Part shown: positions 53,649 through 62,456 of the stretch, one piece after another | Layout: the number at the start of each line of letters is the position of its first letter | Position numbering within the stretch: the stretch's first letter is position 1 | NCBI RefSeq assembly: GCF_019749295.1 | Contig: NZ_JACWFG010000020.1 | Location: 1-64,000 of the forward strand | Source of the DNA: Neobacillus niacini | GTDB lineage: Bacteria > Bacillota > Bacilli > Bacillales > Cytobacillaceae | Length of the DNA stretch: 64,000 nucleotides | Direction of reading: 5' to 3' | The notes under the pieces: generated by a model | Databases searched by the model: none | What the model was told of the DNA's origin: nothing | Seen by the model: only the letters and a program-made list of their open reading frames with translations | Position numbers and translations under genes: made by a program

Positions 53649-54374
53649 ATGAACAAAAAAGTACTCTTATCCGTAGCAGCTGCAGCGGCTTTGGTAATGG
53701 CCAATCCAGCAGCGAATAAAGCAGATGCCGCTTCCTTTAAACCAGTAGTGCAGGAAAAGGTCTATGTATATCAAGGAACTAATATAAATGAAATTAATAG
53801 TGTGCTAGAAAAATATCTTGCCAGCTTTGGATTTACAATGCCAAAAACAACGGTAAAACAGCCTGTCCAAACAGCACCAAGTCAACCAGTACAACAGCCA
53901 GCAGAGACCACTGCTCCACAACCCGTACAGCAGCAGCCTGTAGAGCAGCCGTCAGAGACATCAACTCAGCCAGCTGAAACACAAAATACTAGTACTCTAA
54001 GTGCTTATGAGCAAAAAGTGGTCGACCTTACCAATCAAGAGCGTGCAAAAAATGGGCTGCCAGCGCTTAAAGTTGATTTGACGCTTAGCAAAATGGCACG
54101 TGAAAAATCTCGTGATATGTCTGCAAATGGCTATTTCAGCCATACAAGCCCAACATATGGTTCTCCATTTGACATGATGAAAAAATACGGAATTTCATAC
54201 CGTTATGCCGGCGAGAATATTGCCATGGGGCAGCGAACTCCTGAAGAAGTGGTGAAAGCTTGGATGAATAGCGAAGGTCACCGCAAGAACATCCTTAGCG
54301 CGAACTTCAACCATATTGGTGTTGGGTATGTTTCACAAGGCAATTATTGGACACAGGAATTTATCGGTAAATAA
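53649..54374 (+). CDS. Secreted CAP/SCP-domain protein (YkwD-like)
   Basis: A 241-aa exported protein: signal peptide (1-29, VLLSVAAAAALVMANPAANK then ADA), a linker region with many Gln, Pro, Thr and Val (about 65-115), then a CAP domain (about 115-241) with LTNQERAKNGLPALKVD, SHTSPTYGSPFDMM, AGENIAMG and GHRKNILSANFNHIG. Such YkwD-like proteins are found around spore coat/cortex and cell wall. ATG 53649 lies after CAAGGAGGATTT; the frame extends 14 codons upstream. The preceding 388 bases show no other gene. Confidence 0.9.
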   Translation: MNKKVLLSVAAAAALVMANPAANKADAASFKPVVQEKVYVYQGTNINEINSVLEKYLASFGFTMPKTTVKQPVQTAPSQPVQQPAETTAPQPVQQQPVEQPSETSTQPAETQNTSTLSAYEQKVVDLTNQERAKNGLPALKVDLTLSKMAREKSRDMSANGYFSHTSPTYGSPFDMMKKYGISYRYAGENIAMGQRTPEEVVKAWMNSEGHRKNILSANFNHIGVGYVSQGNYWTQEFIGK

Positions 54375-54447
54375 GATTATATTTTATAAGAAGGTCTTCA
54401 AGAGGCTTCTGTTTTCGGATGCATTCTTATTAATAGACACAAGAATT

Positions 54448-54480
54448 GACGTATGAATTGACATACGTCTTTTCTTTTTT
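54448..54480 (+). terminator. Terminator after the CAP protein gene
   Basis: GACGTATG - AATTGA - CATACGTC then TTTTCTTTTTT. Confidence 0.85.
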
Positions 54481-54519
54481 ATCAAGCTTTCTACGGAAAT
54501 TCATTATCTATTCCCGCCT

Positions 54520-54584
54520 CTAGGTTAAAGAGGGTACTCATTTATAGGTTGGGGGTCAAGTTAAGAATCCGAGCTGATAAATAG
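54520..54584 (+). pseudogene. Vestigial 3-prime tail of the DUF559-like nuclease gene (second relic)
   Basis: AGAGGGTACTCATTTATAGG and TTGGGGGTCAAGTTAAGAAT then CCGAGCT resemble the last ~60 bases of the nuclease gene at 17133 (GAGGGTCCGCTCCTATCGAT then TGGGAGATCAGGTTAAGCAT). It sits directly before repeat copy E, as relic one sits before copy C. Confidence 0.6.
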
Positions 54585-54780
54585 ACGGAAAATTTCCGTT
54601 TAATTATTAAATATAATTAAAAAAATGATAAATAACCGGAGAAATTCCGTCTATTGACTCAATAAATTTGAAAATAGGCGATATTGCTTTGCATAAGCGG
54701 AAAAGCTCCGCTTATTTACCCCGAAACGAGCTCCATAATACATTTAACCGGAAAAACTCCGCTTAGTATTCTAAGGTCAC
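54585..54780 (+). repeat. 210-bp structured interspersed repeat, copy E
   Basis: AATAGACGGAAAATTTCCGT onwards, ending near CCGCTTAGTATTC. More divergent, but the AAGCGGAAAAGCTCCGCTT palindrome and the CCCCGAAACGAGCTCCAT core are well preserved. Confidence 0.85.
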
Positions 54781-54939
54781 AATACGACTTTCATTTCGGC
54801 ATCTATTTTAAGAAAAGCACCTCGACACGGACCCATTATTGAATTCAACAGGCTTTTTTCCTGTCTCATTGTTTGAGAGAATGTCCGTTTTTTATTGTAT
54901 TGCTAGAATTCTAACTTTTTTGAGGTTAGTCTCCGGATG

Positions 54940-55205
54940 ACTCATCTGTAGAAGTGAATTGTGTGATTACCAAGGATGGTCCAAAGCCTATATCGGTTGG
55001 CGATCTGCCGGTTGCTGTCAGGTGCCTCGTCCAACAAATTAAATCATTTGAAGTGATTTCTGAAGAAGCAGCAGTTACTGGAGATTATAATACAGCACTT
55101 CTAGCGATGACTATCAACCCATTGGTGCCTTCTGATAAAATTGCAAAGCAACTATTAGACGAAATGCTTGAAGCACATAAAGAGTATTTACCACAGTTTT
55201 TTTAA
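54940..55205 (+). pseudogene. Remnant of a GH4 6-phospho-glycosidase gene
   Basis: About 88 codons remain. VEVNCVITKDGPKPISVGDL, VKSFEVISEEAAVTGDYNTA-like text and IKPLVPSDKIAKQLLDEML-like text match the C-terminus of 6-phospho-beta-glucosidases/alpha-galactosidases of family GH4 (LicH, CelF type). The ~350 N-terminal residues with the NAD and metal sites are missing. An ATG-like start lies inside, but with no proper ribosome binding site. It is not a functional enzyme. Confidence 0.8.
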
Positions 55206-55255
55206 AAACAAAAAAGTGAAGTTTAAGCTTATTTATAGTAAAAGACATTCGGTAA

Positions 55256-55301
55256 CCTGATTAATGGACACTAAAAAAAGGTGTCCCTTAATCGGGTTTT
55301 T
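55256..55301 (+). terminator. Strong terminator after the GH4 remnant
   Basis: CCTGATTAATGGACAC pairs with GTGTCCCTTAATCGGG and is followed by TTTTT. Preserved although its gene is a remnant. Between 55302 and 55682 I see nothing else. Confidence 0.88.
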
Positions 55302-55682
55302 CAATGTCCCAGATTGACATCAAAGTTAAGGGTGTGTAAAGGAATCTCATAAAGGGAAGGTAGTTTTTTATTAAAACCAAAATTTTCCCAATTTTTCATT
55401 TGATTTCTCATCCTTTATGCATGAAACTAAACTCAAAATGACTATTTAAACTAAGTGACAAAATGAATGAAAGCCTAAAAGTCACTAATTAATATCCCAA
55501 TTGTTGCTCAAAGAAATTCAGATTATTATAAAAGTGAAGCCTTTTTTAATAATATTGATAAATTATCACGGAAGGGTGTTCTTTTAACCAAGAAACATTT
55601 TTCCTGTATAAACTCTCATCACGTTATAAATTAGCCGGGTGGATCCCCTGCAGTGGGGGATAAAAAGAATAGGGGTTATCTC

Positions 55683-55811
55683 ATGCGCTTTTATTTATGT
55701 TCTAACTGTATGCATTATGTTGAAGATACTTCGGGCGAGTGGGTCGATGGTACGTTTTATTGTATGGATTGTGCTCCGCATGATTACGAAACTGATGAAG
55801 GCGAAAAATAG
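55683..55811 (+). CDS. Small CxxC...CxxC zinc-ribbon-like protein (42 aa)
   Basis: A 42-codon frame encoding MRFYLCSNCMHYVEDTSGEW then VDGTFYCMDCAPHDYETDEG and EK. C6-x2-C9 and C27-x2-C30 make a likely zinc ribbon, with an acidic tail. AGGGG lies eight to nine bases before ATG and a hairpin terminator follows. It resembles small Bacillus zinc-ribbon proteins of unknown role. It is short, but codon use, composition and motif argue that it is real. Confidence 0.7.
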   Translation: MRFYLCSNCMHYVEDTSGEWVDGTFYCMDCAPHDYETDEGEK

Positions 55812-55942
55812 AAACAAACGAGGTTCGGTTCTTCCTATGGCCTTTTCTGAAAGTTTTATCCATTTTTGTTTGGGGGTCGCACATTTAAAGGTACTAAAGG
55901 TACTGCCATCTATATAGTACCTTGTATCTCAAATGAAAAAGG

Positions 55943-55971
55943 CGTTTCGAAAAAATCGGAACGTTTTTTTT
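55943..55971 (+). terminator. Terminator after the zinc-ribbon gene
   Basis: CGTTTCGA - AAAAA - TCGGAACG followed by eight T. The rest of 55812-56237 holds only a possible -35/-10 pair before the LCP gene. Confidence 0.75.
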
Positions 55972-56176
55972 CATCACTAACGAAACAAAATCCGACAAAA
56001 TTTATTTAATCAAACGATTAATTAGTATCTAAATCAACCCTTTTATGACGAACTTTTTAATTATTTCCGAGAAAATATTTTGTCGATGTGAAATTTCACT
56101 ATCTGCTATTAATCTACAGATTCCATTAAAATATGTAAAATAAATAACAATAAATCGACATGTACTTGTAATTCCA

Positions 56177-56208
56177 TTGACACAACTCTTTGGTATCCTA
56201 AGTATAAA
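56177..56208 (+). promoter_or_regulatory. Possible sigma-A promoter of the LCP gene
   Basis: TTGACA at 56177 with TATAAA at 56203 (spacing 20) or AGTATA at 56201 (spacing 18). Spacing is long, so this is tentative. Confidence 0.35.
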
Positions 56209-56237
56209 ATGCTGATTTTATTTAGGAGGACCATGAA

Positions 56238-57170
56238 ATGAGAAGGCGAAAAAGGAGGAGGCTTAACTGGCGGAATATAATAGGCTTATTTTTGTTTATT
56301 ATACTAATAGCCGGGAGCCTCTATGGGTTCTCAGTATATCAATCTTTTAACAAGGCAGTAGCGACTATGCATGAACCGCTCGATAGCAAACCAAATAAAG
56401 AGAAGGTAACTGAAGCTTTAAAAAAGGAAGAACCTTTCTCCGTTTTGATGCTGGGTGTGGATGAACGAGAAGGAGATAAAGGGCGATCTGACACGATGAT
56501 TGTGTTAACGGTGAATCCAAACAATCAATCCGTAAAAATGTTGAGCATTCCAAGGGATACTCGAACGGAAATTGCAGGTAAAGGGAAAGAGGACAAAATA
56601 AACCATGCTTACGCTTTTGGCGGTGTTTCAATGGCGGTAGATACAGTAGAAAATTTTCTTGATATTCCAATCGATTATTATGTGAAAATCAATATGGAGG
56701 GCTTTAAGGATATTATAGATTCCGTTGGCGGGATTAATATCGAAAACGATTTTGCATTTAAAGTGGACGAATATAATTTTCCTGCGGGTCAGATTCAATT
56801 AAGTGGCGAGGAAGCCTTAATTTATATAAGAATGAGATACGACGACCCGAATGGAGACTTCGGCCGTCAAGCACGTCAGCGCCAGGTCATTCAAGCAGTG
56901 ATTAAAGAGGGCGCAAGCCTATCAAGTTTATCGAAAGCACCAGAAATCTTCCAGGCAATTGGCAGTAATGTCAAAACGAATCTTACTTTTGAAGAAATGA
57001 TGGATATCCAAAAAAATTATAAAGAAGCAGGAAGAAACATCGAACAGCTGGTGGTACACTCAGAGGGGAAAATGATTGAGAATATCTATTATGGACTTGT
57101 CACACTAGCAGAACAAAAGCGTTTACAGGATGAGTTGAAATCACAGTTAGAAATGAAGCAGGAAGGTTAA
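56238..57170 (+). CDS. LytR-CpsA-Psr (LCP) family ligase
   Basis: A 310-aa membrane-anchored enzyme: a basic N-terminus (RRRKRRRLNWRN), one helix (about 13-35), and an extracytoplasmic LCP domain (about 65-245) with VLMLGVDERE, GRSDTMIVLTVNP, MLSIPRDTRTEI, KINHAYAFGG and IRMRYDDPNGDFGRQARQRQ, including the arginines that bind the lipid pyrophosphate. LCP proteins attach teichoic acids and other polymers to peptidoglycan (TagTUV group). ATG after TTAGGAGGACC. Not in a visible operon. Confidence 0.93.
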   Translation: MRRRKRRRLNWRNIIGLFLFIILIAGSLYGFSVYQSFNKAVATMHEPLDSKPNKEKVTEALKKEEPFSVLMLGVDEREGDKGRSDTMIVLTVNPNNQSVKMLSIPRDTRTEIAGKGKEDKINHAYAFGGVSMAVDTVENFLDIPIDYYVKINMEGFKDIIDSVGGINIENDFAFKVDEYNFPAGQIQLSGEEALIYIRMRYDDPNGDFGRQARQRQVIQAVIKEGASLSSLSKAPEIFQAIGSNVKTNLTFEEMMDIQKNYKEAGRNIEQLVVHSEGKMIENIYYGLVTLAEQKRLQDELKSQLEMKQEG

Positions 57171-57207
57171 TTTGGTCATATTAGGAATGAATTAACAAGT
57201 TAACGTT

Positions 57208-57252
57208 GTCAAATAACAAGCAAGGCCGTATTGGCCTTGCTTGTTATTTGAC
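57208..57252. terminator. Bidirectional terminator, 20-bp perfect stem
   Basis: GTCAAATAACAAGCAAGGCC - GTATT - and the exact complement. It lies between convergent LCP and cupredoxin genes; the right arm carries the stop codon of the latter. Confidence 0.93.
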
Positions 57253-57618
57253 GATTACCTGCCCAACCATTCCTTCTCTGAAATGGTACTGACATATCAG
57301 TTCATAGGTACCAGGCTTTTTGGGGGTTACGGTAATGGTTTTTTCTTGTCCCGGCTGAACTTCGGCGTCAATTCCAAGCTCTTTCACGGTGAAGGTGTGT
57401 TCTCTCTGACCAACATTTTTCAAGATCAACGTTGTCGTTTTTTCATTGGGAATACTGATGACTTTTGGATTAAAGAAATCATCGTTTAACTCGACCTTAA
57501 GCGTGTTCACCGTCTCCATAGGCTGTGCTGCAAATACGCCGAGTGAACCTGTAGTTGTCATAACCAATATCAATGCAAGCAAAATAACCAAACCTTTTGA
57601 CCACTTTTTCATTGACAT
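57244..57618 (-). CDS. Secreted cupredoxin-domain protein
   Basis: A 124-aa exported copper protein. Signal peptide about 1-31 (GLVILLALILVMTTTGSLGV then FAAQ); cupredoxin fold about 40-124. Type 1 copper ligands fit H74 (REHTF), C109, H112 and M117 (CQYHFREGM). Likely carries electrons or copper outside the membrane. ATG 57618 after AAAGGAGGG. Single gene, no oxidase genes nearby. Confidence 0.9.
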   Translation of the reverse strand: MSMKKWSKGLVILLALILVMTTTGSLGVFAAQPMETVNTLKVELNDDFFNPKVISIPNEKTTTLILKNVGQREHTFTVKELGIDAEVQPGQEKTITVTPKKPGTYELICQYHFREGMVGQVIVK

Positions 57619-57819
57619 TCTAATCCCTCCTTTCCTAATCCCTATTTTTTACTAATTCATTCCAAATTATTAATGTGAAATTTTCATACTTCATTTCTAA
57701 AGAACACCGAAATTAGAACTCTTACGATATTAATCCCCAGTCCCTTTTCTTCGCAAAGAAGGTATTTATGAACCAATTCGAGAAATATTTCAAATACCCT
57801 TCGAACGGAGTTGATAGAA

Positions 57820-58437
57820 ATGTATATTCCCAAACATTTTAATATTGATAATGCTGAAGAAATGTATGAATTTATTGAAAAGAATAGCTTTGCTATATTG
57901 TTTTCTCAGCACAATGGTGAACCATACGCTACACATCTGCCGCTGCTTTTGAACAAAGAAGAAGGATTTTTGTATGGACATTTTGCCCGTCCAAACGAGC
58001 AGTGGAAGGATATTGCGAATCAGGAAGTACTTGTTATTTTTCAAGGTCCACATTGTTATATTTCACCCTCCTGGTACGAGACTAATCTAGCAGTGCCCAC
58101 TTGGAATTATGCTGCTATTCATGTATATGGACAGTTGGAGATTGCCCGAGATGAGCAGGAAGTTTTTGAAGCATTGTCAGACATGGTGAAAAAATATGAA
58201 AGACCAGATAGTCCCTATCAATTAGAGAATGTTGATGGAAACTTTATTAAGGGGATGAGTAAAGGTATTGTAGGTTTTAAAATTAAGATTAACAAAATAG
58301 AGTGAAAAGCCAAACTAAGTCAAAATCATCCTATAGCTAGGCAAGAATTAATCATTAAGCAATTAGAAAATAGTGTCGATCAAAATAATGTACATATAGC
58401 TGAACTGATGAAGAAAAATCTCCCTAAAGGTTCATAA
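57820..58437 (+). pseudogene. PaiB-like FMN-binding regulator gene with an in-frame TGA
   Basis: Reads MYIPKHFNIDNAEEMYEFIE at the start (ATG after GGAG), then LPLLLNKEEGFLYGHFARPN, WNYAAIHVYG, and GIVGFKIKINKIE, where TGA (58303-58305) interrupts. The same frame continues KAKLSQNHPIARQELIIKQL and ends with TAA at 58437. PaiB proteins normally read KIEGK here, so GGA to TGA explains it. PaiB family members bind FMN and act in protease/sporulation control in B. subtilis. Rest intact, so a recent nonsense mutation, sequencing error or read-through are possible. Confidence 0.85.
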
Positions 58438-58511
58438 TGGAACTATTAAAAAGTAATAGTTGACTCTGTGGTGCACCCCACAGTTTATTATGTAAGTGGG
58501 AGGGAGAGAAC

Positions 58512-58856
58512 CTGTACAAAATTAGCGATTTTTCGAAGATGACTGGATTAAGTAAAGAAACGCTGCGTTACTATGCTGAAGTAAAGTTACTAGAACCTGC
58601 TTATATTAATCCAGAAAACAATTACCGCTATTATGATGATGGGAGCTACTTTTTAGCGATTCTCTTAGTAAAGCTAAGAAGATTTGGTTTTACGATACAG
58701 GAGATGATTTCTGTAATGGAGGATGAGTCCTTCGCTCATTTAGAAGATTTATTAGTACAAAAAAGAAAAAACATCCAAGTGCAAATCGAAGACCTTCGTC
58801 TTCAGCTAGAAGAAATAGATGAATTTATCGAATCTGGGAGGGAGGAACAAAATTGA
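58512..58856 (+). CDS. MerR-family regulator (apparent CTG start)
   Basis: A 114-aa MerR regulator. The normal family N-terminus (M)YKISDFSKMTGLSKETLRYY is only complete if translation begins at CTG 58512, five bases after GGGAGGGAGAG; no ATG, GTG or TTG is usable there. Starting at the ATG of 58539 would cut the first strand of the winged helix and leave no ribosome binding site. The helix-turn-helix is followed by RRFGFTIQEMISVM and a coiled-coil tail (about 75-108). It overlaps the next gene by four bases (coupled). Confidence 0.8.
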   Translation: MYKISDFSKMTGLSKETLRYYAEVKLLEPAYINPENNYRYYDDGSYFLAILLVKLRRFGFTIQEMISVMEDESFAHLEDLLVQKRKNIQVQIEDLRLQLEEIDEFIESGREEQN

Positions 58857-59311
58857 TTCAGTGGAAGGCAGAAACAATCATTGAGGTTAATATTGAAAAG
58901 GTGTGGAGCTTATTTTTTGATAAAAATATTAAAAAAATAATGCCTAAGGTAGAGGAACATATAATCATTGAAAAAACGGAAGTCGAAGCGGGTGCAAAGC
59001 ATCAGCAAAAATACCGCGAAGGTAAGCGTGTGGAAACCTACATTGTGGAAACATTAGCATTTGAAGACTTACCAGATAAAAAGCATAAGCAAATAAGCTT
59101 TGTTCTAGGTAAGGCATTTAAGATTTCGTTAGGATTTACATTACTAAAAATCGATGAGCAGCAAACAAAATTTATTTACGAAGGGAAAAACGAAGGCGTA
59201 AATTTTGTTGGACGTGCCATGCTGAAGCTTGGCAGCGAGAAAAGCAACAATATTGTCGTGAAGGAATTTATGGATAAGGTGGAACAGGAAGCGTTAAAAG
59301 TTTATAAGTAG
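58853..59311 (+). CDS. SRPBCC/START-like domain protein
   Basis: A 152-aa protein with the SRPBCC fold: WKAETIIEVNIEKVWSLFFD at the N-terminus, alternating beta-strands, and a final helix FMDKVEQEALKVYK. These proteins bind a hydrophobic ligand in a deep cavity. TTG start overlaps the MerR stop and follows GGGAGGGAGG, so the two are coupled; the MerR regulator may govern this gene. Ligand unknown. Confidence 0.85.
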   Translation: MIQWKAETIIEVNIEKVWSLFFDKNIKKIMPKVEEHIIIEKTEVEAGAKHQQKYREGKRVETYIVETLAFEDLPDKKHKQISFVLGKAFKISLGFTLLKIDEQQTKFIYEGKNEGVNFVGRAMLKLGSEKSNNIVVKEFMDKVEQEALKVYK

Positions 59312-59317
59312 AATTTT

Positions 59318-59352
59318 GGCGAACAGTGGCATCACTGTTCGCCATATTTATT
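59318..59352 (+). terminator. Terminator after the SRPBCC gene
   Basis: GGCGAACAGTG - GCAT - CACTGTTCGCC then ATATTTATTTT. Confidence 0.85.
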
Positions 59353-59467
59353 TTAATGTAAAGATAGGAGTGATTTTCTTTACAACCTAAATTCCATACA
59401 TAGAAAAACGAAAACATAAATATTAATAGGAAGGATAAGAACCATTCATGAATAAAGGGTGTGAAAA

Positions 59468-60130
59468 ATGTTGGGGATTAGTGAAGGTGAACGATCCTTG
59501 AATCGTTATATCAGGTCCACTTTTCAGGCACTAGTTCATGCAATCATTCCACCCCATTATAGAAATAAAGATTTGTTTGGAACTGTTCAAGTGGCTGGAG
59601 CACAGGAATTACACGTTTATGAATATGTCATTTGGATATTAGAACATTCAATTTCCCTCCCGGTAAAAGAGCAGCTAAATTTAGTTAATGGTTCCATGTC
59701 TAAAGCGACTGCTGAATTACTGGACGCGGGAGCTGTTCAATTAATCCAGACGGGCCAGATTCTGTATCCTCTAAATGTAACTGAATTTTCTAGCGGGGGT
59801 CCATTTACTACGCTTTCTAAGGTGGATCGGTTAAGGGCTATAACCCTAATAGAACGACTTAATATTAATCTTGAAAACTTGAGCATTCCTTACAAAAGTA
59901 ATCCGGAACTTGTTCGGGATATGATGGATGTACTAAATGAACTCACTTTGTTTGGTCATTATTCGGAGTGGACGGCGTATGGAACCACACGACTATTTTC
60001 TCCTGAATATAGAAGAGTGGAACATTTTCCACATGGATGGTACCAGACAGGATATCCCGGTCCATCATTTGGATATCGGGATTTTCGCGGATTCTTAGCA
60101 ACATATAAGCACAAGAAGGTGGATGACTAA
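59468..60130 (+). CDS. Partner subunit of a GMC oxidoreductase (gluconate-2-dehydrogenase subunit 3-like)
   Basis: A 220-aa protein right before the GMC gene (no gap). The N-terminal STFQALVHAIIPP block resembles the small gamma subunit of gluconate 2-dehydrogenase-type complexes; the middle is helical and the C-terminus GWYQTGYPGPSFGYRDFRGF is conserved in character. No Tat signal is seen, unlike the classical periplasmic subunit. It may stabilise or anchor the flavoprotein. ATG after AAAGGGTGTG. Family call is tentative. Confidence 0.6.
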   Translation: MLGISEGERSLNRYIRSTFQALVHAIIPPHYRNKDLFGTVQVAGAQELHVYEYVIWILEHSISLPVKEQLNLVNGSMSKATAELLDAGAVQLIQTGQILYPLNVTEFSSGGPFTTLSKVDRLRAITLIERLNINLENLSIPYKSNPELVRDMMDVLNELTLFGHYSEWTAYGTTRLFSPEYRRVEHFPHGWYQTGYPGPSFGYRDFRGFLATYKHKKVDD

Positions 60131-61834
60131 ATGGCCAATCTGGACGTAATTGTAATTGGTGCAGGCGGCGGCGGTGCCGTTATTGCTAAAGAACTGGGAG
60201 AAAAGGGGTTAAATGTTTTGGTTTTAGAAGCTGGCCCCTGGTACGGGAATAAAAAGTGGCCAAATCCAAATTCACAGCAAGGAGCCCAATCTAGTTCAAC
60301 ATCAGAAGACTTGGACGTCATACTCTATAAACAATTGTTGAACAAGTTTGAAATGAATATGAATGATTTAGTTTCAGGAAGATTCCGTTGGGGCCCGGCA
60401 GATCGAAGTCGTTCTCAATGGTTTCGGAATGCTAAACAAAAAGGAATAATTTGGCAGTGTTCCGGTGTTGGAGGAACCACCCAAACCTATACGGCCAATT
60501 GTCCCCGGGCATATCCAGCGGCAATAGATCAGGTCTGGCCGCTTTCTTACTGCGAACTTGTACCATATTATGAAAAGGTGGAAACGACATTACCGGTGAA
60601 CTTCGCGGCCACGACGGCAAAGGAAGAATTATTTTATTACGGTGCAAAGAAGGCAGGATGGAATTTGATTCCTACACTAGATGTAACAGTTCCAGGGTAT
60701 AGACCGCAGCCGAATGCAATTTTGCCTCCCAATGAGAATATCACAAATCTAAACATCACGGTCGAACAATTGTCTTGGATGGAAGGTTGCACGCTTGCGG
60801 GCCACTGTATCAACGGTTGTCCGCATGGTCCATCTATAGATAAAATAGCAAAACGTTCCACAAATGTCAGCTATGTGCCTCTTGCCCTAAAGACAGGAAA
60901 TGTCTGTATAAGACCAAATGCATTTGTTATAAAAATAATAACAGAAAATACCGTTTCAAAAGGGCTGCATGCAGTTGGAGTGAAAATAAGGGATACTTGG
61001 ACAGGTGAGCAGGAAGAGCTTAGGGCTGAAATTATAGTCATGGCCTCCGGAAGTATTGAAAGTCCACGACTTTGGTTAAATTCGGGGCTTCCTGTAAATC
61101 CATGGGTAGGAAGAGGTTTGGTTAATCATTATATGGACTGGGTATCCGGGATATTTGATGAAAAGAATTTGATTCAAATATTGGGGACACCAGATGTTAA
61201 TCCCTTTGTCGGGAATACATGCGGAGCAAGATTGGATTATCCCGGACTGGGTACCTTGCAGACGGTTGGGATGAGTCCGGGATTAACAGCTTCTTTTTAT
61301 GGGCTGAGTGAGTCTGGATACTCTTTCCTGAACAAACCTAGCATGAATGATCCATGGGATATAAAGGGCCGTCTTTCAGGTTATGAATTAAAAGAAGCAA
61401 TGGACTCCTACCGCAGAACTTTAAATATATTAGTAAGTACCGATGATGAGGTAGACCAGCGAAACGGGATTACTCTCGACCCTGTAATTAGTGATGAAAA
61501 TGGATTTGTCCCAGTTGTAACGTATCGGCCAACTAAAAAATCCATTAGGAAACGAAGCGAACTGACTAAAATGGCAGCAGACCTATTACGAAAAGCAGGG
61601 GCAAAAAAAGTGATTTGGACAAATTGGCCAGCTGGAATGATGATTCATTTGGAAAGTACCATGCGGATGGGCTTTGTTGTTAATCAGGATTGCGAATCGT
61701 TTCAAGTAAAACGGTTATATATCGCTGACAATAGTGTTCATTATAATAGTTTGGGCGGAGTCAATCCTACCCTTACGACTCAGGCATTGGCTACCCGTAC
61801 AGCGGAAAAAGTGGTTGAAAAGTATTTTAATTAG
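60131..61834 (+). CDS. GMC-family FAD-dependent oxidoreductase
   Basis: A 567-aa flavoenzyme. FAD motif VIGAGGGGAVIAKELGEKG with LVLEAGPW (about 6-35), flavin-contact WQCSGVGGTTQTYTANCPRA, Cys-rich CTLAGHCINGCPHGP (about 219-233, which could hold an iron-sulfur cluster or be structural), substrate domain about 270-480, and GGVNPTLTTQALATRTAEKV at the end. It likely oxidises an alcohol or sugar, passing electrons to a carrier. ATG start overlaps nothing but follows the partner stop directly. Intact. Substrate unknown. Confidence 0.88.
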   Translation: MANLDVIVIGAGGGGAVIAKELGEKGLNVLVLEAGPWYGNKKWPNPNSQQGAQSSSTSEDLDVILYKQLLNKFEMNMNDLVSGRFRWGPADRSRSQWFRNAKQKGIIWQCSGVGGTTQTYTANCPRAYPAAIDQVWPLSYCELVPYYEKVETTLPVNFAATTAKEELFYYGAKKAGWNLIPTLDVTVPGYRPQPNAILPPNENITNLNITVEQLSWMEGCTLAGHCINGCPHGPSIDKIAKRSTNVSYVPLALKTGNVCIRPNAFVIKIITENTVSKGLHAVGVKIRDTWTGEQEELRAEIIVMASGSIESPRLWLNSGLPVNPWVGRGLVNHYMDWVSGIFDEKNLIQILGTPDVNPFVGNTCGARLDYPGLGTLQTVGMSPGLTASFYGLSESGYSFLNKPSMNDPWDIKGRLSGYELKEAMDSYRRTLNILVSTDDEVDQRNGITLDPVISDENGFVPVVTYRPTKKSIRKRSELTKMAADLLRKAGAKKVIWTNWPAGMMIHLESTMRMGFVVNQDCESFQVKRLYIADNSVHYNSLGGVNPTLTTQALATRTAEKVVEKYFN

Positions 61835-61901
61835 CATGCTTTATTAAATAAATGGAAAAGCTACCATCATAACATTTCTAAGTCTGGTGGGATTTTCTAA
61901 G

Positions 61902-62429
61902 ATGAAAGTATTCGAAGTAATTCAAGATATATTTCAACCCTTTATGGATGGTGAGAAAAGACCTTTAAATGTCATGGAGGTTTCTAACCTATGGTTTTTC
62001 CTTTTAGGTACTGAAATTACCATGAGAAATGAGGAAATTGGGTACAATCTTGTCCAAGACCCGGAATTAAGACAAATTTTAAAGGATATAAAGGAAACTG
62101 TTCATATACCGATTAGAGACGAGCTTAAAGAGTTTCTGATGAAAGAAGGGGTTCCTTTTCCGCAATCAACCCCGGAAAAACCGGTAGGAGATTTTAAGAG
62201 TATTCCTGAGGGTGCGAAATTGAATGATGAAGAAATGGCGAATTTAATGTCCTATAATCTTGCTATGGGTGTTAATACTGCAGCCAAGGGGCTTACTGAG
62301 TCTATTCGAGCGGATGTGGGCTTGATTTTTTCAAAAATAATCCTGAAGAAAACAACAGCCGGCTTAATTGTAAAACAGTACTTGGATAAACATGAGTGGC
62401 TGAGAATTCCTCCATATTACAAAGCATAA
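61902..62429 (+). CDS. DUF3231 family protein
   Basis: A 175-aa mostly alpha-helical protein of the DUF3231 type (MNEEIG...LVQDPELRQILKD, then ELKEFLMKEGVPFPQSTPEKP). Family members in Bacilli are often sporulation-linked four-helix bundles resembling spore coat ferritin-like proteins; function is undetermined. ATG 61902 is taken with GGTGGGA about ten bases upstream; a GTG five codons earlier is possible. Last gene of the GMC group by position, with a 67-base gap. Confidence 0.75.
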   Translation: MKVFEVIQDIFQPFMDGEKRPLNVMEVSNLWFFLLGTEITMRNEEIGYNLVQDPELRQILKDIKETVHIPIRDELKEFLMKEGVPFPQSTPEKPVGDFKSIPEGAKLNDEEMANLMSYNLAMGVNTAAKGLTESIRADVGLIFSKIILKKTTAGLIVKQYLDKHEWLRIPPYYKA

Positions 62430-62456
62430 CTTGATTGAGAAATATGATTAAAACAA

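Noticed and set aside
55639..55917. 92-aa frame over the zinc-ribbon gene
   Set aside because: Out-of-frame shadow; the real 42-codon frame has CxxC motifs and a better start.
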